Shown one piece after another: positions 8,675 to 17,230 of a DNA stretch of 64,000 nucleotides. The number at the start of each line of letters is the position of its first letter. Positions within the stretch are counted from its first letter, which is position 1. The translations under genes were made by a program, and so were the position numbers. This stretch comes from Neisseria mucosa (GTDB lineage Bacteria > Pseudomonadota > Gammaproteobacteria > Burkholderiales > Neisseriaceae), in contig CP028150.1 in assembly GCA_003028315.1 (NCBI GenBank), positions 1,674,001 through 1,738,000 on the forward strand, written 5' to 3'. The notes below the pieces were generated by a model. It worked only from the letters and a program-made list of their open reading frames with translations, had not been told where the DNA came from and made no database searches.

Positions 8675-8896
8675 TCAGTGATCGACGGTAATGCCTTTGC
8701 TTTCCTGCTGTTTCTGTTCGTCCAGTTTCTTTTGCAGCGTGTCGCACGGGGTGTCGCAGTCGCAGACTTTTTTCATGCCCAGCGAAGAGATGCCGCCGCA
8801 ACTGCCTTTGATGGTGCGCTTGGAGAAAATGTAGCCGACTGCCATGCCGAGGATGACGAGGAGGAAGAGGCCGAAGGTGAGAAGTAGGGTTTTCAT
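8675..8896 (-). CDS. nqrM: Na+-translocating NADH:quinone reductase maturation factor NqrM
   Basis: A 73-residue protein with one N-terminal membrane helix (LLLTFGLFLLVILGMAVGYIF) and a cysteine cluster (GSCGG ... KVCDCDTPCD). This layout is that of the DUF539 family, whose members deliver iron to the Na+-NQR complex during assembly of its membrane-buried Fe centre. It lies 38 bases downstream of apbE, which supplies the covalent FMN of the same complex, so the two form a maturation pair. The C-terminal tail is polar and variable. Confidence 0.9.
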   Translation of the reverse strand: MKTLLLTFGLFLLVILGMAVGYIFSKRTIKGSCGGISSLGMKKVCDCDTPCDTLQKKLDEQKQQESKGITVDH

Positions 8897-8934
8897 GATG
8901 GTGTTCCTGTGGGATGGATATGAGTGTGTAGATA

Positions 8935-9984
8935 TTAATGGAGTAGTTTTTTAAACGCGCCGGACATTTCGGTATGGTAGCCGTTTTGGTCGCGGATAAT
9001 CAGGAAAACGGCGAGGTTTTGCTGTTCGGCGAGTTTGAGGGCTTCGGTTTCGCCAAGTACGAAAAGTCCGGTGGACAGGCCGTCGGCGGTGGTGGCATTG
9101 TCGGCGACGACGCTGATGGAGGCGAGGCGGTGCGACAGCGGGCGGCGGGTTTTGGGGTCGATGATGTGGGACAGCCGCCTGCCTTGCGGGTCAACGTGGA
9201 AAATGCGGTAGTCGCCGGAGGTGGCGAGGGAGCGGTTGTCGAGGGGGACGACGATTTGGGTGTTGCCGCCTTGGACGATGTTGGGCTGTTCGATGCCGAT
9301 GCGCCAAGGTTCGCCTTGGGCGTTGCGGCCTTTGCCGTGCAATTCGCCGCCGATTTCGACAAGGTAGTTTTGGATGCCGAGTTTTTCAAGTTCGCCTGCC
9401 ACTTTGTCTACGCCGAAGCCTTTGGCGATGGAGGAGAGGTCGAGATAGGCTTCGGGTTGGGTTTTGGCGAGCGTGGCTTGTTTGCCGTTTTGCGTGAGGA
9501 TGATTTTGTCCGTACCGGTTTGGGCGGCGGCTTTGTCGATTTCGGCTTGGGTGGGTTCGCGGGTAATTTCTTTGTTCGGTCCGAAGCCCCAAAGGTTGAC
9601 GAGCGGGCCGACGGTTACGTCGAGCGCGCCTTGTGTGAGGCGGTTGAGGCGTAAGGCTTCGGCGGTTACGGCGGCGAAATCGGCGGAAACGGGCATGGGT
9701 TTGCGGGTCTCGCGCATTTGGTTGAAGCGGCTGATTTCGGAGTCTTCGCGGTAGGTGGACATTTGACGGTTGACTTCTTCGAGCGCGCCGTCAATCTGCT
9801 TTTTCACGGCTTCGGGCGCGGGCGGGTTGGGGAGGTCGTCTGAAAGGTATTTGACGGTATAGGTCGTGCCCATCGTTTCACCCTGAAGCACGGTTTGTTC
9901 GGATGTTTTTTTGCCGCATGCGCCCAAGGGCAGGGTAAGGGCGAGGGCGGCGGCAAGGGCGGGAATGGCGGAGGGCAGGTGCAT
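8935..9984 (-). CDS. apbE: FAD:protein FMN transferase ApbE
   Basis: A 349-residue lipoprotein (lipobox LPLGAC) that attaches FMN to threonines of NqrB/NqrC in the periplasm. Family marks are ETMGTTYTVKY near the start, DLSSIAKGFGVDKVA, IGGELHGKGRN and the C-terminal metal/FAD motif TTADGLSTGLFVLG. The start MHLPSAIPAL is preferred over an upstream ATG because it gives a proper lipoprotein signal. A DUS inside the gene (9833-9847) is read as YLSDDLPNPP in a Pro-rich surface segment. The structural nqrA-F genes are not in the window. Confidence 0.92.
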   Translation of the reverse strand: MHLPSAIPALAAALALTLPLGACGKKTSEQTVLQGETMGTTYTVKYLSDDLPNPPAPEAVKKQIDGALEEVNRQMSTYREDSEISRFNQMRETRKPMPVSADFAAVTAEALRLNRLTQGALDVTVGPLVNLWGFGPNKEITREPTQAEIDKAAAQTGTDKIILTQNGKQATLAKTQPEAYLDLSSIAKGFGVDKVAGELEKLGIQNYLVEIGGELHGKGRNAQGEPWRIGIEQPNIVQGGNTQIVVPLDNRSLATSGDYRIFHVDPQGRRLSHIIDPKTRRPLSHRLASISVVADNATTADGLSTGLFVLGETEALKLAEQQNLAVFLIIRDQNGYHTEMSGAFKKLLH

Positions 9985-10045
9985 GATAGGGTGTTCGGGT
10001 GTTTTCAGACGACGTATTGTAACGTAAAACGCAAGGGCGCGCGGC

Positions 10046-10074
10046 TTGCGGGGGCGGGGCTTTTCTGCTAACAT
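10046..10074 (+). promoter_or_regulatory. Putative promoter of the metK-upstream RNA
   Basis: TTGCGG (10046-10051), 17-base spacer, TAACAT (10069-10074). Transcription would start near 10081, just before the structured segment. Confidence 0.4.
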
Positions 10075-10080
10075 CCGCGC

Positions 10081-10206
10081 TGCATTAAGAGTTGGGAATT
10101 CCATGCCAACCTGCTTTTCAGATGGAAAGGTAAGGTGGACGGCTGCAAAGCCGATGTGGTCCGAGAGGGCAATTCAAATCCCCCCGCTTGATGCGGGAAT
10201 TTTTTT
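10081..10206 (+). ncRNA. Candidate structured leader or small RNA ahead of metK
   Basis: About 125 bases with dense local pairing and a textbook intrinsic terminator. Hairpins seen: GTTGG/CCAAC (10091-10110), CTTTTC-AGAT-GGAAAG (around 10114-10129) and a nested GGAC[GGCTgcaaAGCC]GTCC (10137-10162). The terminator is CCCGC-TTGAT-GCGGG at 10183-10197, followed by seven Ts. I could not match it to SAM, SAH, TPP, FMN, glycine or cobalamin riboswitch consensus sequences that I remember, or to 4.5S/6S RNA. It sits 170 bases upstream of metK on the same strand and diverges from apbE. It may be a free sRNA or a premature-termination leader. No function is assigned. Confidence 0.5.
10183..10206 (+). 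terminator. Intrinsic terminator upstream of metK
   Basis: A five-base-pair GC stem (CCCGC/GCGGG) with a TTGAT loop is followed by AATTTTTTT. No uptake sequence is involved. Confidence 0.75.
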
Positions 10207-10377
10207 GCCCGTATGTTCTGTGCTGGCAGGATTCCAAACCGTTTTATCCAAGTGGGAATATTTATCATTTGGATGGAGCGCAGGTGGAAATTTTGTTATG
10301 ATTTCCGTTGTGGGATATATGATGAAACAACAGGTCGTCTGAAAGCAGACGGCTTGTTTTTGAAGGAAAATATTGAA

Positions 10378-11547
<1,170 letters not shown>

Positions 11548-11554
11548 AAAGCAT

Positions 11555-11588
11555 AAAGGTCGTCTGAAAGGGAGTTTCAGACGACTTT
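11555..11588 (+). terminator. Inverted DUS pair after metK
   Basis: AAAGGTCGTCTGAAA pairs with TTTCAGACGACTTT, losing one pair to a deviation in the right arm. It starts eight bases past the metK stop. Confidence 0.65.
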
Positions 11589-11711
11589 CCATCCTTATGG
11601 CAACTGCAATTTTTCCCAATCAGCAAGGCAGCATGCGTCGGTATGCTGCCTTTTTCGACCAGAAAGATTACAATTAGCGGGTCGTCTGAAAACACAAAGA
11701 AAGGACACATC

Positions 11712-12440
11712 ATGCTCTTAGGTGTAAACATCGACCACATCGCCACCGTCCGCAACGCCCGCGGTACGACCTATCCCAGCCCCGTGGAAGCGGCATTGGT
11801 CGCGGAAACGCACGGTGCGGATTTGATTACCATGCACCTGCGCGAAGACCGCCGCCACATCAAAGACGCGGACGTGTTCGCCGTCAAAAATACCATCCGC
11901 ACGCGCCTGAACCTTGAAATGGCGCTGACTGAAGAAATGCTGGAAAACGCGCTTAAAGTCATGCCGGAAGACGTGTGCATCGTGCCTGAAAAACGTCAGG
12001 AAATCACGACCGAAGGCGGTTTGGACGTATTGGCGCAACAGGAAAAAATCGCCGAGTTCACCAAAATCCTGACCAACGCAGGCATCCGCGTTTCGCTCTT
12101 TATTGATGCCGACAACGAGCAAATCCAAGCCGCCCATGATGTCGGCGCACCCGTTATCGAGCTGCACACCGGCGCATACGCCGATGCACACAGCCACGCC
12201 GAACAAATCAAGCAATTCGAGCGTCTGCAAAATGGCGCGCATTTTGCCAGCGATTTGGGCTTGGTCGTCAACGCCGGACACGGCCTGACCATACACAACG
12301 TTACCCCCATCGCCCAAATCCTCGCCATCCGCGAGTTGAATATCGGGCATTCGCTGATTGCCCAAGCCCTCTTCCTCGGCCTGCCCGAAGCCGTCCGCCA
12401 GATGAAGGAAACCATGTTCAGGGCAAGACTGCTGCCTTGA
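11712..12440 (+). CDS. pdxJ: Pyridoxine 5'-phosphate synthase
   Basis: A 242-residue TIM-barrel enzyme that closes the pyridoxal ring from 1-deoxyxylulose 5-phosphate and 3-amino-2-oxopropyl phosphate in vitamin B6 synthesis. Family segments: LLGVNIDHIATVRNARG at the start, HLREDRRHIKD, VPEKRQEITTEGG, IELHTGAYAD and VNAGHGL. The start MLLGVNID is preferred because it is the family start with AAAGGA upstream. acpS follows within 54 bases, the same pdxJ-acpS order found in many proteobacteria. Confidence 0.96.
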   Translation: MLLGVNIDHIATVRNARGTTYPSPVEAALVAETHGADLITMHLREDRRHIKDADVFAVKNTIRTRLNLEMALTEEMLENALKVMPEDVCIVPEKRQEITTEGGLDVLAQQEKIAEFTKILTNAGIRVSLFIDADNEQIQAAHDVGAPVIELHTGAYADAHSHAEQIKQFERLQNGAHFASDLGLVVNAGHGLTIHNVTPIAQILAIRELNIGHSLIAQALFLGLPEAVRQMKETMFRARLLP

Positions 12441-12493
12441 TGCGGCAACACCCACCTTTTCAGACGACCTTCTCTCAACAAGGAGACCACCGC

Positions 12494-12871
12494 ATGATTT
12501 ACGGCATAGGCACAGACATCGTTTCCCTCAAACGCATCATCCGCCTGAGCAAAAAGTTCGGACAGGCGTTTGCCGAGCGCATCCTCACCCCCGAAGAACT
12601 GCTCGAATTCCCGCAAGCGGGCAAGCCCGTCAACTACCTCGCCAAACGCTTTGCCGCCAAAGAAGCCTTCGCCAAAGCCGTCGGCACGGGCATACGCGGC
12701 GCGGTTTCCTTCCGCAACATCGGCATCGGGCATGACGCATTGGGCAAACCCGAATTCTTCTACGCCCCCGCCCTATCCAAATGGCTGGAAGAACAAGGCA
12801 TCAGCCGCGTCAGCCTCAGCATGAGCGACGAAGAAGATACCGTGTTGGCATTTGTCGTTGCCGAAAAATAA
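12494..12871 (+). CDS. acpS: Holo-[acyl-carrier-protein] synthase
   Basis: A 125-residue phosphopantetheinyl transferase of the AcpS type, which loads the 4'-phosphopantetheine arm on acyl carrier protein. It shows the metal/CoA motifs GIGTDIVSLKRI and RFAAKEAFAKAVGTG and the closing SMSDEEDTVLAFVV. The start MIYGIGTD has AAGGAG upstream; the longer frame begins inside pdxJ. A reversed DUS (12461-12472) separates it from pdxJ, with which it is probably co-transcribed. Confidence 0.95.
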   Translation: MIYGIGTDIVSLKRIIRLSKKFGQAFAERILTPEELLEFPQAGKPVNYLAKRFAAKEAFAKAVGTGIRGAVSFRNIGIGHDALGKPEFFYAPALSKWLEEQGISRVSLSMSDEEDTVLAFVVAEK

Positions 12872-12946
12872 GACAGCCCCCATTGGCAGGTCGGATTCCC
12901 AAATCCGACCTTTCCGAATTTTCAGACGACCCTTCTCCCTATTCCC

Positions 12947-13750
12947 ATGACCCAAGACACCCGCCCCCTTATCCGCGTCGTTGCCGGCATCCTGCTCAAC
13001 CAAGACGGCGACTACCTGCTCAGTTCCCGCCCCGAAGGCAAGCCCTATGCCGGATATTGGGAATTTGCCGGCGGCAAAGTCGAAGCGGGCGAAACCGACT
13101 TCCAAGCCCTGCAACGCGAGTTTGAAGAAGAACTCGGCATCCGCATCCTAGCCGCCACACCTTGGCTGACCAAAATCCATTCCTACGAACACGCCCGCGT
13201 CTGCCTGAAATTTCTATGGGTAAACCCCGACCAATGGACGGGCGAACCCCAATCCCGCGAAGGACAGGCATGGTCGTGGCAAAAAGCGGGCGATTTCAAC
13301 GTCGCCCCCATGCTGCCCGCCAACGGTCCGCTACTGCGCGCCCTCTCCGTCCCGCGCCAACTTAAAGGTCGTCTGAAAACCGGTTTGCACGGACAAAACA
13401 GTACCGGCGAATACCGCGTCGCCCCCTACTCCCTAGCCGAACCGCACCACGCCAACATCCTCATCTCAGAAACCGAACTGCACAAGCTCGGCAAACTGCC
13501 CCAAGCCCAAAGCGTTTGGGTATCGATACACACCCGCGAACAATGGCAGCGCGTACAAGATGCCGACGTCGTCGTTTGGCAAGTCAACGACGACGCAAGC
13601 GCACGGCAAGTGCTTGAAATATTGGAACAAGGCGTATCTGTTCCGCTGGTTGTCGCCGCGCCCGAAACACTGGTTTCAAGCTACCGCGACCGCTGGCTCT
13701 CGACAGGCGCACACGCCGTCCTGTCCGACAATGACACCGAGGTCGTCTGA
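12947..13750 (+). CDS. mutT: Nudix hydrolase (MutT type) fused to a ThiE-like domain
   Basis: 267 residues in two parts. Residues 1-135 are a MutT-type Nudix domain with the full box GGKVEAGETDFQALQREFEEELGI, expected to hydrolyse oxidised dNTPs such as 8-oxo-dGTP. Residues ~150-267 resemble the thiamine-phosphate-synthase-like domain often fused to MutT in beta-proteobacteria (AEPHHANILISETELHKL, VVAAPE), without a clear catalytic set. A DUS at 13365-13382 is translated as KGRLKTG in the linker between the domains. A second DUS overlaps the stop codon (GAGGTCGTCTGA) and leads straight into the next gene. Confidence 0.88.
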   Translation: MTQDTRPLIRVVAGILLNQDGDYLLSSRPEGKPYAGYWEFAGGKVEAGETDFQALQREFEEELGIRILAATPWLTKIHSYEHARVCLKFLWVNPDQWTGEPQSREGQAWSWQKAGDFNVAPMLPANGPLLRALSVPRQLKGRLKTGLHGQNSTGEYRVAPYSLAEPHHANILISETELHKLGKLPQAQSVWVSIHTREQWQRVQDADVVVWQVNDDASARQVLEILEQGVSVPLVVAAPETLVSSYRDRWLSTGAHAVLSDNDTEVV

Positions 13751-13751
13751 A

Positions 13752-14174
13752 ATGGACAAAAACCGCAAACTCCTCCTCGCAGGCGTCCTCCTCATCCTCT
13801 TCGCCGCCGCCAAACTCCTGCTGCTGAACTGGTGGCAGAAACAACAACCCCAAGCCCGCGCCGCCGAGTGCAACCTCATCAAAGGCTGCATCCTGCCCGA
13901 CGGCTCGCACGTCCGCTCCACCCCCATCAGCCACCGCTCCGCCTTCGACATCACCGTCGAAAACGCCCCAGCCGAAACACAACAAGTCAGCATCAGCTTC
14001 AGCATGAAAGACATGGACATGGGCTTCAACCGCTATATGCTCCAACAACAATCCCCGCGCACTTGGCAAGCGCACCAAATCCACCTGCCCGTCTGCGTCG
14101 AAGGCAGACGCGACTACATCGCCGACATCACCATAGGCGGACAGACTTTTCAGACGACCTTTACCGCCCAATAG
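13752..14174 (+). CDS. Membrane-anchored periplasmic protein of unknown function
   Basis: A 140-residue protein with one N-terminal hydrophobic helix (LLLAGVLLILFAAAKLLLLNWW) and a periplasmic domain with three cysteines, including CNLIKGC, which may form a disulfide. The start codon follows the mutT stop by one base, and the only Shine-Dalgarno-like sequence is the AGG at the head of the DUS (13741-13750). The C-terminus is QTFQTTFTAQ, where FQTTF is a translated reversed DUS. The domain has the look of a small beta-rich exported protein, but I cannot name a family. Confidence 0.65.
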   Translation: MDKNRKLLLAGVLLILFAAAKLLLLNWWQKQQPQARAAECNLIKGCILPDGSHVRSTPISHRSAFDITVENAPAETQQVSISFSMKDMDMGFNRYMLQQQSPRTWQAHQIHLPVCVEGRRDYIADITIGGQTFQTTFTAQ

Positions 14175-14198
14175 GCTTTCTACGCGTATTCAGACAAG

Positions 14199-14241
14199 AA
14201 AGGCCGTCTGAAACCACAAATCAGGGTTTCAGACGACCTTT
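14199..14241. terminator. Mixed-dialect inverted DUS pair
   Basis: The left arm reads AAAGGCCGTCTGAAACC and the right arm GGTTTCAGACGACCTTT, so the hairpin carries one copy of each dialect and a single mismatch. It lies between convergent genes. Confidence 0.7.
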
Positions 14242-14257
14242 TTATTATCCGCAAAGC

Positions 14258-14941
14258 TTACAGATAGAATTTTTCAACCACTTTCAAATTGTCGTCCAAT
14301 TTGTACACCAGCGGCTGACCGGTCGGGATTTCCAAGCCCATGATGTCTTCGTCGGAAATGCCTTCGATGTGTTTGGCCAATGCGCGCAGGGAGTTGCCGT
14401 GGGCGGCGACCAGGGCGCGTTTGCCGCTCAGAAGCGCGGGGGCGATTTGGTCTTCCCAGAACGGCAATACGCGCTCCAAAGTAACTTTCAGGTTTTCGCC
14501 GTCGGGGATAACATCGGCGGGCAGGTTGGCATAGCGGCGGTCGTTGTGCGCGGAGAACGGGTCTTTCGGATCGAGCAGCGGCGGCAGGGTGTCGTAGCTG
14601 CGGCGCCAGATGTGGACTTGCTCGTCGCCGTATTTTTCGGCGGTTTGTTTTTTGTCCAAACCTTGCAGTTGGCCGTAGTGGCGTTCGTTCAGCCTCCAGC
14701 TTTTGATTTGCGGCACGAACAGTTGGTCGGATTCTTCCAAAACGATGTTGCAGGTTTTAATCGCGCGGGTCAGAACGGAAGTGAAGGCGATGTCAAACTC
14801 GTAGCCTTTTTCCTTCAGTTTTTTACCGGCGGCGGCAGCTTCGGCAAGCCCCTGCTCGCTCAGTTTCACGTCGCGCCAGCCTGTAAACAGGTTTTTCGCG
14901 TTCCATTCGCTTTGTCCGTGGCGGATAAATACCAATTCCAT
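14258..14941 (-). CDS. gpmA: 2,3-bisphosphoglycerate-dependent phosphoglycerate mutase
   Basis: A 227-residue glycolytic enzyme interconverting 3- and 2-phosphoglycerate. The phosphohistidine motif is FIRHGQSEWN at the N-terminus, with RLNERHYGQLQGL and the second catalytic histidine in VAAHGNSLRALAKH. Length and ends are normal for the short cofactor-dependent class. It is a single-gene unit, convergent with the preceding gene and divergent from ubiX. Confidence 0.96.
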   Translation of the reverse strand: MELVFIRHGQSEWNAKNLFTGWRDVKLSEQGLAEAAAAGKKLKEKGYEFDIAFTSVLTRAIKTCNIVLEESDQLFVPQIKSWRLNERHYGQLQGLDKKQTAEKYGDEQVHIWRRSYDTLPPLLDPKDPFSAHNDRRYANLPADVIPDGENLKVTLERVLPFWEDQIAPALLSGKRALVAAHGNSLRALAKHIEGISDEDIMGLEIPTGQPLVYKLDDNLKVVEKFYL

Positions 14942-15124
14942 GTCGTATGCTCCAATTTGAGGTCGGTAGAAGGGCTTATTTATAACATATTTCGGCTGCT
15001 TCTGCCGAACCGCCTCCCCTACCCTTGCTTTCAGTCAAACAGCCGCTGTTCAAAATATGAAACCTGCCTGTCAAGACGACCTGCTTTATAATGTTACCCA
15101 AATACGTTTTTACGAGAGACTTTC

Positions 15125-15697
15125 ATGACCCGACGTTTGATTATCGGCATCAGCGGAGCCAGCGGTTTCCAATACGGCATCAAGGCCTTGGCGCTTTTGC
15201 GCGCACACGATGTCGAAACGCATCTGGTGGTATCCAAAAGCGCGGAAATGACGCGCGCGCTGGAAACGCCGTATGAAAAAGACGAACTCTACCGCCTTGC
15301 CGATGTCGTCCATCCGATAAACCATATAGGTTCCGCCATCGCCAGCGGTTCGTTTAAAACCGACGGGATGCTGATTGCCCCTTGTTCGATGCGCACGCTG
15401 GCTGCGGTTGCAAACGGCTTCGGCGACAACCTGCTGACACGCGCGGCGGACGTGGTCCTGAAAGAGCGCCGCCGCCTTGTGCTGATGGTGCGCGAAGCCC
15501 CGCTCAACCTTGCCCATCTGGACAATATGCGCCGCGTTACCGAAATGGGCGGCATCGTCTTCCCGCCTACCCCCGCCCTCTACCAGCAGCCGCAAACCAT
15601 AGACGACATCATCACCCACAGCACCGCCCACGCGCTTTCACTTTTAGGTTTCGACACCGGCGCCGTACCCGAATGGACGGGCGGAACATCTTCCTAA
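15125..15697 (+). CDS. ubiX: Flavin prenyltransferase UbiX
   Basis: A 190-residue flavoprotein that prenylates FMN to make the cofactor of UbiD-type decarboxylases in ubiquinone synthesis. Recognisable stretches: RRLIIGISGASGFQYGIKAL (flavin-binding GASG), SGSFKTDGMLIAPCSMRTLAAVA and RAADVVLKERRRLVLMVREAPLN. It is preceded by a short untranslated region and followed by a lone DUS at 15704-15715. Confidence 0.95.
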   Translation: MTRRLIIGISGASGFQYGIKALALLRAHDVETHLVVSKSAEMTRALETPYEKDELYRLADVVHPINHIGSAIASGSFKTDGMLIAPCSMRTLAAVANGFGDNLLTRAADVVLKERRRLVLMVREAPLNLAHLDNMRRVTEMGGIVFPPTPALYQQPQTIDDIITHSTAHALSLLGFDTGAVPEWTGGTSS

Positions 15698-15797
15698 ATA
15701 TCAAAGGTCGTCTGAAACCCGTTTTCAGGCTGGCAGAAAGCCTCCCTCCATATCAAGCTGATATAATCCCCGCCAATCATATTTACACGGAGTCATC

Positions 15798-17090
15798 ATG
15801 CAGTTCTCGGCATTCGGCGAAAAATTCACGCAACACAGCGGCATCCTGCAACTTATGGACGACCTCGGCGACGCGCTCAAAAGCGACAAGCCCGTCAACA
15901 TGCTCGGCGGCGGCAATCCGGCGCGGATCTCCGAAGTCAACTCCGTGTTCGCCGACGTATTTTCAAAGCTGGCGGCGGAACACGCCGTCGAGAACATCGG
16001 CAACTACTCCAATCCCCAAGGCGATGCCGCGCTGATTGACGCGTTGACCGCCTTCCTCAACCGCGAATACGGCTGGCACCTGACCGCTGACAATATCGCG
16101 TTGACTAACGGTTCACAGAACGCGTTTTTCTATCTTTTCAACCTCTTCGGCGGCAAATTTAAGGTTTCAGACGACCTTTCCGTAGAGAAAGCCATCCTGC
16201 TGCCACTCGCGCCCGAATACATCGGCTATGCCGACGTGCATGTCGAAGGGCAGCACTTCGTTTCCGTCAAACCGAAAATCGAAGCTGTCGAACACGAAGG
16301 CGAAGAAGGCTTCTTCAAATACCACGTGGACTTTGACGCGCTGGAAAGCCTGCCTGAACTCAAAGCGGGCAAAATCGGCGCGATTTGCTGTTCGCGCCCG
16401 ACTAACCCGACCGGCAATGTGTTGACCGACGGCGAAATGGCGCGGCTGGACGCTTTGGCGCAAGAACACGGCATTCCGCTGATTATCGACAACGCCTACG
16501 GAATGCCGTTCCCCAACATCATTTACAGCGACGTGACGCTGAATTGGCACGAAAACATCATCCTTTGCTTCAGCCTTTCCAAAGTCGGCCTGCCGGGCGT
16601 GCGCACCGGCATCATCGTCGCTGCGCCCGAAGTCGTCAAAGCCGTCAGCAGCCTGAACGCGATTGTGAACCTGTCGCCCACCCGCTTCGGCGCAGCCATC
16701 GTAACGCCGCTGTTGCAGGACGGTCGTCTGAAACAGCTTTCAGACGACGTCATCCGGCCGTTTTACCGCAATCAGGCGCAAACCGCCGTCTCGCTGCTCA
16801 AGCGTGAGCTGGGCGCGTATCCGCTGAAAATCCACAAGCCCGAAGGCGCGATTTTTCTGTGGCTCTGGTTTGAAAACCTGCCCGTTTCGTCGCAAACCCT
16901 GTACGAAATGCTCAAAGCCGAAGGCACGCTGATTATTCCGGGCGAACATTTCTTCGTCGGCATCGACACGCAGGATTACCCGCACGCCCGCGAGTGCATC
17001 CGCATGAGCATCGCGCAGGACGCGGAAACGCTGGAAAAAGGCATCGCCGCCATCGGCAGGGTGGTGCGCGGTTTGTACGATGCGGCGTAA
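15798..17090 (+). CDS. avtA: Valine-pyruvate aminotransferase AvtA
   Basis: A 430-residue class I/II PLP aminotransferase making valine from 2-ketoisovalerate and alanine. Features: MLGGGNPARISE near residue 36, TNGSQNAFFYL, PTNPTGNVLTDGE, and the PLP lysine in CFSLSKVGLPGVRTG. It carries three DUS copies inside its coding sequence: one at 16163-16177 (read as VSDDL) and a closely spaced inverted pair at 16720-16747 (read as GRLKQLSDDV), which would form a hairpin in the middle of the message without breaking the frame. Confidence 0.93.
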   Translation: MQFSAFGEKFTQHSGILQLMDDLGDALKSDKPVNMLGGGNPARISEVNSVFADVFSKLAAEHAVENIGNYSNPQGDAALIDALTAFLNREYGWHLTADNIALTNGSQNAFFYLFNLFGGKFKVSDDLSVEKAILLPLAPEYIGYADVHVEGQHFVSVKPKIEAVEHEGEEGFFKYHVDFDALESLPELKAGKIGAICCSRPTNPTGNVLTDGEMARLDALAQEHGIPLIIDNAYGMPFPNIIYSDVTLNWHENIILCFSLSKVGLPGVRTGIIVAAPEVVKAVSSLNAIVNLSPTRFGAAIVTPLLQDGRLKQLSDDVIRPFYRNQAQTAVSLLKRELGAYPLKIHKPEGAIFLWLWFENLPVSSQTLYEMLKAEGTLIIPGEHFFVGIDTQDYPHARECIRMSIAQDAETLEKGIAAIGRVVRGLYDAA

Positions 17091-17116
17091 ACGGTAAAGT
17101 TGACAGCCATTCAGTC

Positions 17117-17152
17117 AAAAGGTCGTCTGAAAACAGTTTCAGACGACCTTTT
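17117..17152 (+). terminator. Inverted DUS pair after avtA
   Basis: AAAAGGTCGTCTGAAA and its exact complement are separated by four bases, and the right arm ends in TTTT. Confidence 0.8.
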
Positions 17153-17168
17153 ATCATTTATTTTTTTT

Positions 17169-17186
17169 GAAATGAAATTAATTTTC
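17169..17186 (+). promoter_or_regulatory. Possible Fur site ahead of the siderophore receptor
   Basis: GAAATGAAATTAATTTTC in a short AT-rich promoter region agrees with the Fur consensus at roughly 12 of 18 aligned positions. It is weaker than the tonB site but expected for this type of gene. Confidence 0.35.
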
Positions 17187-17230
17187 TTTTAGAATTAACC
17201 GTTACGATCGACTTTTGAAAGAAAATACAA

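Noticed and set aside
10207..10377. SAM riboswitch in front of metK
   Set aside because: I looked for the core sequences of SAM-I, SAM-II and SAH classes and found none. The leader is reported only as unassigned RNA.
13832..15091. 419-codon frame crossing from the membrane protein gene through gpmA
   Set aside because: It runs antisense to gpmA and out of frame with the gene at 13752, and contains DUS-derived peptides typical of chance frames.
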